Assembly: GCA_029567375.1 (NCBI GenBank)
Contig: JAKQLB010000259.1
Location: 1-52,657, forward strand
DNA: 52,657 nucleotides
From: Bacteroidota bacterium
GTDB lineage: Bacteria > Bacteroidota > Bacteroidia > Bacteroidales > UBA932
Direction: 5' to 3'
How positions within the stretch are numbered: the stretch's first letter is position 1; each line of letters begins with the position of its first letter. Below the pieces are notes generated by a model. That model was not told the origin of the DNA. It did not search any database and saw only the letters and a list, made by a program, of their open reading frames with translations. A program made the position numbers and the translations under genes. Positions 21,255-28,283 of the stretch are shown in pieces.

Positions 21255-22685
21255 ATGATTCAATACAAATTCAAAACTTCAGGTAAGACAAGGTTGGACC
21301 ATGACCTTCTTGGTGACAAGGAAGTGCCCGTAGAGGCGCTGTTCGGCGTGCAGACTCTCCGTTGCATAGAAAATTTTGACATCAGCCGTGACCTTCTCGG
21401 TGACCATCCCGAATTTATCAAGGCATTCGGCATTGTAAAGAAGGGCGCAATCCTCGCAAACCACCAGCTCGGTCTGGTTTCCGATGAGGTTAAAGATGCA
21501 GTGGTCGCAGCTTGTGAAGAGCTTATGGAAGGTAAACATTGCGAACATTTCCCTATCGACATGGTTCAGGGTGGAGCCGGTACTTCAGCCAATATGAACG
21601 CAAACGAAGTGATTGCCAACAGAGCTCTCCAGATTGCCGGTCACAAACCCGGTGAGTATCAGTATATACATCCCAATGATCATGTAAATATGGCTCAGTC
21701 CACCAATGATGCCTATCCTACGGCTATGCAGTTGGGACTCTATATGATCCATAAAGATGTGATGACAGCCCTTAAAGCGCTTGCCCGTTCATTCCGTTCA
21801 AAAGAGAAAAAATTTGCAGATGTTATCAAAATGGGACGTACACAGCTGCAGGACGCAGTACCCATGACTCTTGGCCAGACATTCGGAGCATATGCTTCCG
21901 CTATGGAAAATGAGATGAAACGTCTGGATGAGGCTGCACAGGGCTTGCTCGTAATCAATATGGGTGGTACGGCTATCGGTACCGGTATTACAGCCGAACC
22001 GGGATATGCAGAGGCCTGCACAAAATTCATTAAAAAGATTTCAGGATGGAAGGTGACACTCTCAGAAGATCTAATTGAGGCCTCCAATGATACATCCGCC
22101 TTTGTAGTTTACTCTTCAGCTCTGAAAAATGTTGCCATTCGCCTTTCAAAGATTTGCAATGACCTTCGTCTGCTCTCCTCAGGGCCTCGCACAGGCCTGG
22201 GAGAAATCAATCTTCCTCCAAGGCAGCCGGGAAGCTCAATTATGCCGGGTAAAGTCAATCCCGTCATTCCCGAAGTTGTCAATCAGGTTTGCTTCAAGGT
22301 AATCGGCAACGATTTTACCATTACCATGGCTTCTGAGGCAGCACAGCTCGAACTCAATGTAATGGAGCCTGTACTTGTACAGTCTGTCGTAGAGTCTGCC
22401 ACCTGGCTCATGAGGGCTTGTGATGCTCTCCGCACAAAGTGTGTTGAAGGCATTACCGCCAATAAAGCGCATTGCAAGAAACTTGTAGAATACAGCATCG
22501 GTATCGTGACCGCTCTCAAACCTTATCTCGGCTACGCTAAAATCACCGAGGTTGCACAAGAGGCTCAAAAGACCGGCGGCAGCGTATATCAGCTGGTTCT
22601 CGACAAAGGTTTCCTTACAAAGGAGCAGCTTGACAAAATTATGGACCCGGCCAACATGACCAAACCGGTAAAGGTGGAGTTATAA
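21255..22685 (+). CDS. aspA: Aspartate ammonia-lyase
   Basis: Converts aspartate to fumarate and ammonia, feeding fumarate respiration typical of anaerobic Bacteroidales. The 476-residue protein contains TRxEHDLLGDKEVP-type N-terminus (TRLDHDLLGDKEVPVEALFG), the HPNDHVNMAQSTNDAYPTA segment and the superfamily signature GSSIMPGKVNPVIPE around residues 328-342. These favour aspartase over fumarase C, which shares the signature; the call is by overall similarity. A strong terminator lies at 22725-22752. Confidence 0.93.
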   Translation: MIQYKFKTSGKTRLDHDLLGDKEVPVEALFGVQTLRCIENFDISRDLLGDHPEFIKAFGIVKKGAILANHQLGLVSDEVKDAVVAACEELMEGKHCEHFPIDMVQGGAGTSANMNANEVIANRALQIAGHKPGEYQYIHPNDHVNMAQSTNDAYPTAMQLGLYMIHKDVMTALKALARSFRSKEKKFADVIKMGRTQLQDAVPMTLGQTFGAYASAMENEMKRLDEAAQGLLVINMGGTAIGTGITAEPGYAEACTKFIKKISGWKVTLSEDLIEASNDTSAFVVYSSALKNVAIRLSKICNDLRLLSSGPRTGLGEINLPPRQPGSSIMPGKVNPVIPEVVNQVCFKVIGNDFTITMASEAAQLELNVMEPVLVQSVVESATWLMRACDALRTKCVEGITANKAHCKKLVEYSIGIVTALKPYLGYAKITEVAQEAQKTGGSVYQLVLDKGFLTKEQLDKIMDPANMTKPVKVEL

Positions 22686-22690
22686 AATCA

Positions 22691-22718
22691 GTTCTGAGTT
22701 CCGAGTTAGGAGTTCAGA
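22691..22718 (+). repeat. Degenerate heptanucleotide array, 4 units
   Basis: GTTCTGA, GTTCCGA, GTTAGGA, GTTCAGA in direct succession, six bp after the aspA stop and just before its terminator. Confidence 0.75.
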
Positions 22719-22724
22719 GTATAC

Positions 22725-22752
22725 AAAAAGAGTCCGTTCTCGGACTCTTTTT
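22725..22752 (+). terminator. Intrinsic terminator of aspA
   Basis: AAAAAGAGTCCG-TTCT-CGGACTCTTTTT, a perfect 12-bp stem with a T-run. The A-run on the left allows some activity on the other strand. Confidence 0.93.
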
Positions 22753-22775
22753 GTGTTTAGTTGTGAGTACAACAA

Positions 22776-22807
22776 ATTCGCCGCGAAGCTCACGGCCGGC
22801 GGCGAAT
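22776..22807. other. Inverted repeat downstream of the exonuclease gene
   Basis: ATTCGCCGC (22776-22784) pairs with GCGGCGAAT (22799-22807). It lies 48 bp past the minus-strand exonuclease stop and may end that transcript, though no T-run follows. Confidence 0.5.
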
Positions 22808-22854
22808 ACAAACTTTAACAATTTAACTTTAAAACTATGATGAGAAAAAATTCT

Positions 22855-23349
22855 TTATAAAATCTTCATGGCAATATGCGCACAGGCTTCCGCATCGGCC
22901 AGGGCGTGGTGATGGTTTTCAAGATTGTATCCGCAAGCAGCGGCAACTGTCTGCAACTCATGGTTTTCTATGGAGTCCGCGAAATGCTTTCGGGAAGTAG
23001 CACAGGTGTCGTGGAACATATAGTTCGGATAATCCATCTGATACACCCTAAAGACCTCTTTCAGACACCCCTCATCAAAAGGAGAGTTATGCGCTACCAG
23101 TGGCAGACCCTCAATCATAGGCGCAATTTTTTCCCACACATGAGGAAATACCGGCGCATCGGATGTCTCCTCTTCCGAAAGACCGTGTACACGCTGACAG
23201 AACCATTTATGGTATTCAGGCTCCGGACGGATAAGACTGTAAAATCTCTCCACTATTATACCATCGCGAACTACAACCACCCCGACGGAACAGACACTGC
23301 TTCGGCACTCATTGGCCGTCTCAAAATCTATTGCTGCAAAATCTTTCAT
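22855..23349 (-). CDS. DEDDh 3'-5' exonuclease, DnaQ-like
   Basis: Stand-alone 164-residue exonuclease domain of the DnaQ/PolC epsilon family. Motifs: AIDFETANE (ExoI, D-x-E near residues 7-9), LVAHNSPFDEGCL (ExoII, ~85-96) and NHHHALADAEACAHI (ExoIII with the His and the last Asp), so all DEDDh residues are present. It starts at ATG 23349, 2 bp after the WYL regulator stop, so they share a transcript and probably coupled translation. It is much shorter than DNA polymerase proofreading subunits in large proteins and has no partner polymerase nearby. It may act in repair, RNA or DNA end trimming, or as an effector of the WYL/AAA module. Confidence 0.88.
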   Translation of the reverse strand: MKDFAAIDFETANECRSSVCSVGVVVVRDGIIVERFYSLIRPEPEYHKWFCQRVHGLSEEETSDAPVFPHVWEKIAPMIEGLPLVAHNSPFDEGCLKEVFRVYQMDYPNYMFHDTCATSRKHFADSIENHELQTVAAACGYNLENHHHALADAEACAHIAMKIL

Positions 23350-23351
23350 AA

Positions 23352-24257
23352 TTAATCTTTGTACCTCTTCAACATTTTCTTAATGGTATTCTTGATTTCA
23401 TTGCGGTACCATTGAGGCTTCAGGACCTCGATTGAGTCTGATTTGGAAAGTAGCTCCTGCGTAAAGTCGTAAGTGGGTACTATGTGATATCTGAATATGG
23501 TATAATCCGAGGTCTCCTCGATAGGAGTCTGCGACTCATGAAGCTTGAGGGAGTTGAAGTAATGGACTTGAGATTTATCGACCTTGATTTCGACCTCTTC
23601 GGCATACTTGCTGTCCTCAATGCAGGCACCGTAAAGGTCTTTGAAATAGCCTTTTGCCGTAAATTTCTTTGGAATCTTATAGGAGCGGCTGGTACGGCGA
23701 AGTTCCTTGATACGGTCGAGACCGTAAATCCTCGGCTTGTCGCTTGCGGCAGTCTTGGCCACCATATACCAGCGCTGCTTGAATTGTCGCAGACAGTATG
23801 GTTCTGCTTCAAACGTGGTGGAATACTCCTTGGTGAATCCCTGATGTGTGATTTCAAGCGCTTTTCTGTCGCGGATTGCCTCTATGATTGCAGAGAGATA
23901 CTTTTCGCTCGAAGGCACCTCCTCGAAAATGATGCTGTCCCGCATATTGTGGCTTTCGTTCAGCAGGTTGTTGAGCGAGAGAGACTGCATGAGCCATTTT
24001 CTGATTTCATCACCTTTTATATCATCGCTATTTGCAATATAATACCCAAGGCTCCTGTCGCACTTGATTTCGATGCCGAAAGTGTCGAAGATGGAACTAA
24101 TGTGGTTGTGGAATGTCCTTTCCGGAAGGTAGCTCTCCCCGAGTTCATTTAGTGTGCTGCGTGCCCAAAGGTCGCTTATATCCTTTCTGGAGATGTGCCC
24201 ATGACGGTTAATGACCTCTATGAGCCAGATGTAGCGGTTGAAGTAGTTTATTGCCAT
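23352..24257 (-). CDS. WYL-domain transcriptional regulator
   Basis: 301-residue regulator with an N-terminal DNA-binding part (residues ~1-75, YIWLIEVINRHGHISRKDIS...ERTFHNHISSIFDTFGIEI) and a central WYL ligand-sensing domain (~130-205, EITHQGF, EPYCLRQFKQRWYMVAKTA with the Trp-Tyr core, RIYGLDRIKEL). The C-terminal WCX-like part follows. WYL regulators often sense nucleotide or nucleic-acid signals and control phage-defence or DNA-repair loci. The same palindrome CTGCCAAAAAGTGGCAG lies upstream of this gene and of the AAA ATPase, a candidate binding site for this protein. It is directly followed by the exonuclease gene. Confidence 0.9.
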   Translation of the reverse strand: MAINYFNRYIWLIEVINRHGHISRKDISDLWARSTLNELGESYLPERTFHNHISSIFDTFGIEIKCDRSLGYYIANSDDIKGDEIRKWLMQSLSLNNLLNESHNMRDSIIFEEVPSSEKYLSAIIEAIRDRKALEITHQGFTKEYSTTFEAEPYCLRQFKQRWYMVAKTAASDKPRIYGLDRIKELRRTSRSYKIPKKFTAKGYFKDLYGACIEDSKYAEEVEIKVDKSQVHYFNSLKLHESQTPIEETSDYTIFRYHIVPTYDFTQELLSKSDSIEVLKPQWYRNEIKNTIKKMLKRYKD

Positions 24258-24298
24258 ATTTTATGGTTTTGCTTTCAATGACAAAGATAATGAATTAA

Positions 24299-24333
24299 AC
24301 TGCCAAAAAGTGGCAGCCTGCCTCTTTTTGGCA
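24299..24333. promoter_or_regulatory. Operator upstream of the WYL regulator
   Basis: ACTGCCAAAAAGTGGCAG (24299-24316) is identical to a site upstream of the AAA ATPase gene; its core is the palindrome CTGCCA-N5-TGGCAG. An inverted half copy CTTTTTGGCA follows at 24324-24333. The site is 42-76 bp upstream of the WYL start, in the only 85 bp between the two genes, and is a likely autoregulatory operator. Confidence 0.8.
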
Positions 24334-24342
24334 CCAATTTTA

Positions 24343-26145
24343 TCAAAATCCTATTCTATTTCCGGTTTGCCTGTTGTTGCCTATCATCTCTTCTCTGCAA
24401 AATTCCACCATCTCCTCATAGGAAGGTTCGGTGCCGGTGATGATCGACTGCACCATCTTCTTGCGGCTGACATTTTCAATCTGACCTCCGGAAAAATTGA
24501 ACATCGAGGCGAGCTTACGCGTCTGCTCTTCATCGAGATCGGGAACCATTGAGTGCCAAATCTTGGATTTTACTTCAATTGAAGGTACTTCGAACTTGAT
24601 TTTATAGAGGAAACGTCTCTCGAAAGCTTTATCCAGATTTTGCGTCATGTTGGTGGTGGCGATAAGAATGCCGTCGAGACTCTCCATCTCCTGGAGAATG
24701 ATATTCTGTATGGAGTTCTCCATCTTTTCAACGGCCCGATCTGCACCTTCCATCCTAATGCCGAATATCGCATCGGCTTCATTAAAAAGCAGAATAGGTG
24801 TCATTTTTGACTCTTTAACGCACCTTTTATATTTGCTGAACAGCTCTTTTATATTTTTCTCGCTTTCTCCCACCCAGAAACTCTTGATTTTAGTCACATC
24901 GGCAGTTATCAGATCCCTTCCGGTGCGTTTGGCAAGCTGATACACGGTCTCCGTTTTTCCCGTACCGGGCGCTCCATAGAATAGACAAGTAAAACCTGTT
25001 CGCATACCTTTTGATTTCATCATTTCTCTTATCTCAGGAAATCTTTCCGCCGACAAAATGCTCTCAAGTGACGAAACCTGTCTTTTGACCGCATCATCAT
25101 AAAACAATGCTTTTGCGTTAATTGTTCCATATTCTATCAAACCTGCCATTGGGGTTCTATCACGCAACCCACCCACATCAGCAAGGATCATCTCCTTGAC
25201 TTCGTCCGTCAGATCAAAACGATCTTTTGCAGCGATCCCATCGATATTTACATACTCAATAACCCCCATTTTCTGGAGTTCCAGACTCCTGTTTTTATAC
25301 TCTCCCTGGAGCCAATCAAAGTCATCATCGGAGAAAAAGCTCCTGAAATCCCACCATTCGCAGTCATCGTCATCGTATCGATTGTAGCGATGTATCAAAG
25401 CATAGAAAAGCATACGCTCAATTTTACTCATAGACTCGGAATAGTCATAATCACTCTCATCATCCATTAAATCCTTGATTGTGTCTCCGGCTTTTAAAAC
25501 AAAAAATGAATCGGCTGCCTTAGCAATGGAAGTATTAGGGTTGGAGAGGAGCATGTCGTCCACTTCTTCCAATGCCAGCTTGACATTACCCTCATCTATT
25601 GTAATATCGCTGAATAAACGATCCATTCTCGAAAGAATAGTGTTTGTCGTCAATCCTGTTGAAGAGGATTTTCGGAAAGGCTTATTTTCGCGCAACATCT
25701 CTAAAACCTCTCTCGAAACTCTAATCGAACCCCACTTGTTTCTTTTAATTAAACGCAGCTTCTCAAGCTCAAGCAGATCCTTCTCTAATGAGAGAAATGA
25801 GACGAAACTTGTTTTGAGCTGTTCGGCAAGTCTCCTCTGATTCACATCATCTCCCTTACATAGTTCAATCACAATAGCAAATAACGCCGCCTGCCACTCA
25901 CTGATTCCATATTCTTCTGCAATCGTCTCCAACTCGAAGCGTTTAGCAGCAATTAGTTTATCGTTAAGACAGAAGTACTCATCATACTCCCGACCAAACT
26001 CCCTATTCTTTCGCGCCCTCTCAATTACCTCCTCAAAACACTCCAACAAAGTCTTCTTTTTTAACTCCAGACCCAAATCATCAATCAGCTCTTGACACCC
26101 CAGCATACCTGCCAGGATCTCTTTTGTAGATATTTTCTTTTCCAT
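24343..26145 (-). CDS. AAA+ ATPase with winged-helix-like N-terminal region
   Basis: 600-residue cytoplasmic ATPase. The C-terminal AAA+ core shows Walker A GAPGTGKTE (~391-399), Walker B ILLFNEAD (~451-458, with Asn in place of the usual Asp, D/E still present), sensor 1 ATTNM (~496-500) and the arginine-finger segment FERRFLYKIKFEVP (~508-521). It resembles CDC48/FtsH-type AAA domains found in Bacteroidales. The long N-terminal half (1-330) is helical, with an acidic stretch (DESDYDYSESMSKIE, DDDDCEW) and no recognised fold; residues ~100-150 look like a winged helix. It is the first gene of the AAA-WYL-exonuclease series. The function is unknown; remodelling of a protein or nucleic-acid complex is a guess. 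Confidence 0.9.
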   Translation of the reverse strand: MEKKISTKEILAGMLGCQELIDDLGLELKKKTLLECFEEVIERARKNREFGREYDEYFCLNDKLIAAKRFELETIAEEYGISEWQAALFAIVIELCKGDDVNQRRLAEQLKTSFVSFLSLEKDLLELEKLRLIKRNKWGSIRVSREVLEMLRENKPFRKSSSTGLTTNTILSRMDRLFSDITIDEGNVKLALEEVDDMLLSNPNTSIAKAADSFFVLKAGDTIKDLMDDESDYDYSESMSKIERMLFYALIHRYNRYDDDDCEWWDFRSFFSDDDFDWLQGEYKNRSLELQKMGVIEYVNIDGIAAKDRFDLTDEVKEMILADVGGLRDRTPMAGLIEYGTINAKALFYDDAVKRQVSSLESILSAERFPEIREMMKSKGMRTGFTCLFYGAPGTGKTETVYQLAKRTGRDLITADVTKIKSFWVGESEKNIKELFSKYKRCVKESKMTPILLFNEADAIFGIRMEGADRAVEKMENSIQNIILQEMESLDGILIATTNMTQNLDKAFERRFLYKIKFEVPSIEVKSKIWHSMVPDLDEEQTRKLASMFNFSGGQIENVSRKKMVQSIITGTEPSYEEMVEFCREEMIGNNRQTGNRIGF

Positions 26146-26170
26146 AACTATGCTCCTTTTTTATTTCTGT

Positions 26171-26234
26171 TACTGCAAGAAATTTTTTATTACTGCAAAG
26201 AAAAACATTTATACTGCCAAAAAGTGGCAGTATA
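26171..26234. promoter_or_regulatory. Operator array upstream of the AAA ATPase gene
   Basis: TACTGC occurs at 26171, 26191 and 26212, at 20- and 21-bp spacing, so on one face of the helix. The last copy is part of the perfect palindrome TATACTGCCA-N5-TGGCAGTATA (26210-26234), whose core equals the site at 24299-24316. The array covers 26-89 bp upstream of the ATPase start. Confidence 0.8.
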
Positions 26235-26265
26235 AGTTATTTTGCCCAAATTCTCACAATTTAAG

Positions 26266-26293
26266 CAACACCCCGCACCCCGTAACTCGCAAC
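26266..26293 (-). repeat. Degenerate heptanucleotide array, 4 units
   Basis: CAACACC, CCGCACC, CCGTAAC, TCGCAAC in succession; on the minus strand this reads GTTGCGA, GTTACGG and so on, like the array at 19744. Confidence 0.75.
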
Positions 26294-26295
26294 AC

Positions 26296-26331
26296 AAAAA
26301 AACCTGAAAGTTTTAACTTTCAGGTTTTTTT
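26296..26331. terminator. Bidirectional terminator between glyA and the AAA gene
   Basis: A perfect stem AAAACCTGAAAG / CTTTCAGGTTTT with a TTTTAA loop is flanked by A and T runs. It serves glyA, whose stop is at 26354. Confidence 0.93.
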
Positions 26332-26353
26332 GTCAAGCCCGAAGGGCCTCCAC

Positions 26354-27634
26354 CTACCATCTATTTAGCGGCAGACCGCTCATCTTCATTCTTACTTGTT
26401 CTTTTACCTGTGCGATTACATTGTCGTCATCAAGATTGCTGAGTACCTTGTCAATCATATCAACGATGCCGGCCATATCCTTTTCAACCAGACCGCGTGA
26501 GGTTACTGCAGGAGTACCTACCCTCATACCTGAGGTCTGGAATGCTGAACGACTGTCAAAAGGCACCATGTTCTTGTTGACGGTAATATCGGCTTTTCCG
26601 AGTACATCCTCAGCTACCCTACCGGTCAGGTCGGGGAACTTGGAGCGGAAGTCGATAAGCATGAGGTGATTGTCCGTACCTCCTGATACTACATGATAAC
26701 CCTTCTCTACAAAGGCCTTGGCCATTGCAGAAGCGTTCTTCATTACTTGTTCCTGATATGTTTTGAACTCCGGCTGGAGGGCTTCATAGAAGGAAACGGC
26801 CTTAGCTGCGATACAATGCTCGAGGGGACCGCCCTGGATGCCGGGGAACACGCTTGAATTGATCAGCGAGGACATTTTCCTGATCACGCCTTTACGAGTT
26901 TTAATTCCCCACGGGTTGTCAAAGTCTTTGCCTATGAGAATGATGCCTCCACGTGGACCTCTAAGAGTCTTGTGAGTAGTAGAGGTAACAATATGGGCGT
27001 GTTTTACAGGGTTGTTCATCAGTCCTGCTGCAATCAGTCCGGCGGGATGGGCCATATCCACCATAAAGATAGCGCCTATCTTGTCGGCAATGGCGCGCAT
27101 TCTCTCCCAGTCCCACTCTCTCGAGTAAGCGGAAGCGCCTCCAACGAGAAGTTTGGGGCGGTACTTCAGGGCTTTGCGCTCCATCTGGTCGTAATCCACC
27201 GTACCGGTCTCGCGGTTGAGCTGGTAGCCGATGGCATTATAGAGGATGCCGGACATATTGACGGGAGAACCGTGCGTAAGGTGGCCGCCATGATCCAGGT
27301 CCAGCCCCATAAAGGTGTCACCGGGCTTCAGACAAACCATGAATACGGCCATATTGGCCTGTGCGCCGGAGTGAGGCTGCACGTTGGCATATTCGGCATC
27401 GAAGAGCTGACACAGGCGATCGATTGCGAGTTGTTCGATCTGGTCCACTACCTCGCAACCACCATAGTATCTTGCTCCCGGATAGCCTTCGGCGTATTTG
27501 TTGGTGCAGACTGAGCCCAATGCTGCAAGCACTTGATTGCTCACAAAATTTTCGGATGCTATAAGCTCAAGACCTTGAGCCTGGCGCTCCTCTTCTTTTC
27601 GAAGTAATTCTGATATTTGAACGTCTTGTTTCAT
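26354..27634 (-). CDS. glyA: Serine hydroxymethyltransferase
   Basis: PLP enzyme that interconverts serine and glycine and supplies one-carbon units. The start at ATG 27634 ([22 protein letters not shown]) gives 426 residues, the usual length; the frame upstream is not conserved. Visible motifs: [25 protein letters not shown], the PLP-binding lysine in [14 protein letters not shown] (~232) and the substrate region [14 protein letters not shown] promoter ATTG-N19-TATCTTTG on the minus strand lies at 27729-27699. Confidence 0.96.
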   Translation of the reverse strand: MKQDVQISELLRKEEERQAQGLELIASENFVSNQVLAALGSVCTNKYAEGYPGARYYGGCEVVDQIEQLAIDRLCQLFDAEYANVQPHSGAQANMAVFMVCLKPGDTFMGLDLDHGGHLTHGSPVNMSGILYNAIGYQLNRETGTVDYDQMERKALKYRPKLLVGGASAYSREWDWERMRAIADKIGAIFMVDMAHPAGLIAAGLMNNPVKHAHIVTSTTHKTLRGPRGGIILIGKDFDNPWGIKTRKGVIRKMSSLINSSVFPGIQGGPLEHCIAAKAVSFYEALQPEFKTYQEQVMKNASAMAKAFVEKGYHVVSGGTDNHLMLIDFRSKFPDLTGRVAEDVLGKADITVNKNMVPFDSRSAFQTSGMRVGTPAVTSRGLVEKDMAGIVDMIDKVLSNLDDDNVIAQVKEQVRMKMSGLPLNRW

Positions 27635-27698
27635 TGTTATATTATTTGTGTAATTATTTTCGTACTTTTGCGCTTGCGCCCGGGGCGGCAATAAACCA

Positions 27699-27729
27699 CA
27701 AAGATAACTTTTTTACGGCTTTTTCCAAT
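27699..27729 (-). promoter_or_regulatory. Promoter of glyA
   Basis: On the minus strand ATTG (27729-27726), a 19-bp spacer and TATCTTTG (27706-27699) match the Bacteroidetes consensus with one mismatch. It lies 65 bp upstream of the glyA start and almost abuts the divergent RNA methyltransferase gene (27731). Confidence 0.65.
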
Positions 27730-27730
27730 T

Positions 27731-28261
27731 ATGTTCCGAAAACTTTTGAACAGTGAGCTCAACCGTATCACTCCTGAAGAATTCAAATTGAGGAAAAAGA
27801 TGCCTGTGACTGTGGTACTGGACAATATACGTAGTCAGCACAATATCGGTTCCGCATTTCGTAGCTGCGATGCATTCCTCGTAGAAAAACTTTTCCTGTG
27901 TGGCATCTGTGCGGTGCCCCCTACCGCCGAGATACACAAATCGGCTCTCGGTGCCGAGTTCAGTATGGAATGGGAACATTTTGAAAGTACGGCAGAGGCG
28001 GTGCGTCGTCTCAAAGAGGAGGGGTACGTGATAGTGAGTGTAGAGCAGACCGAGCATTCCACTCTTTTACAGGATTTTCGCCCCGAGGAGGGAGCCAGGT
28101 ACGCTTTTATTTTTGGTAATGAAGTGCGTGGAGTGCAGCAGGAGGTTGTGAATATGAGTGACATCTGTCTGGAGATTCCTCAGTATGGAACCAAGCATTC
28201 GCTGAATGTTTCGGTTTCGATAGGAGTGGTGCTTTGGGATGTGGTTTCCAATTTTTTTTGA
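27731..28261 (+). CDS. SpoU/TrmH-family RNA 2'-O-methyltransferase
   Basis: SPOUT-fold methyltransferase that modifies ribose 2'-OH in tRNA or rRNA. 176 residues from ATG 27731, with motif 1 LDNIRSQHNIGSAFRSCDAF (~31-50), motif 2 FIFGNEVRGVQQEVV and motif 3 QYGTKHSLNVSVSIGVVLWDV, forming the SAM knot. It is the short form without an N-terminal substrate-binding domain. The exact target RNA is unknown. The stop TGA is followed 22 bp later by the next start. Confidence 0.92.
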   Translation: MFRKLLNSELNRITPEEFKLRKKMPVTVVLDNIRSQHNIGSAFRSCDAFLVEKLFLCGICAVPPTAEIHKSALGAEFSMEWEHFESTAEAVRRLKEEGYVIVSVEQTEHSTLLQDFRPEEGARYAFIFGNEVRGVQQEVVNMSDICLEIPQYGTKHSLNVSVSIGVVLWDVVSNFF

Positions 28262-28283
28262 TATTATTTCAAACATAGATACA

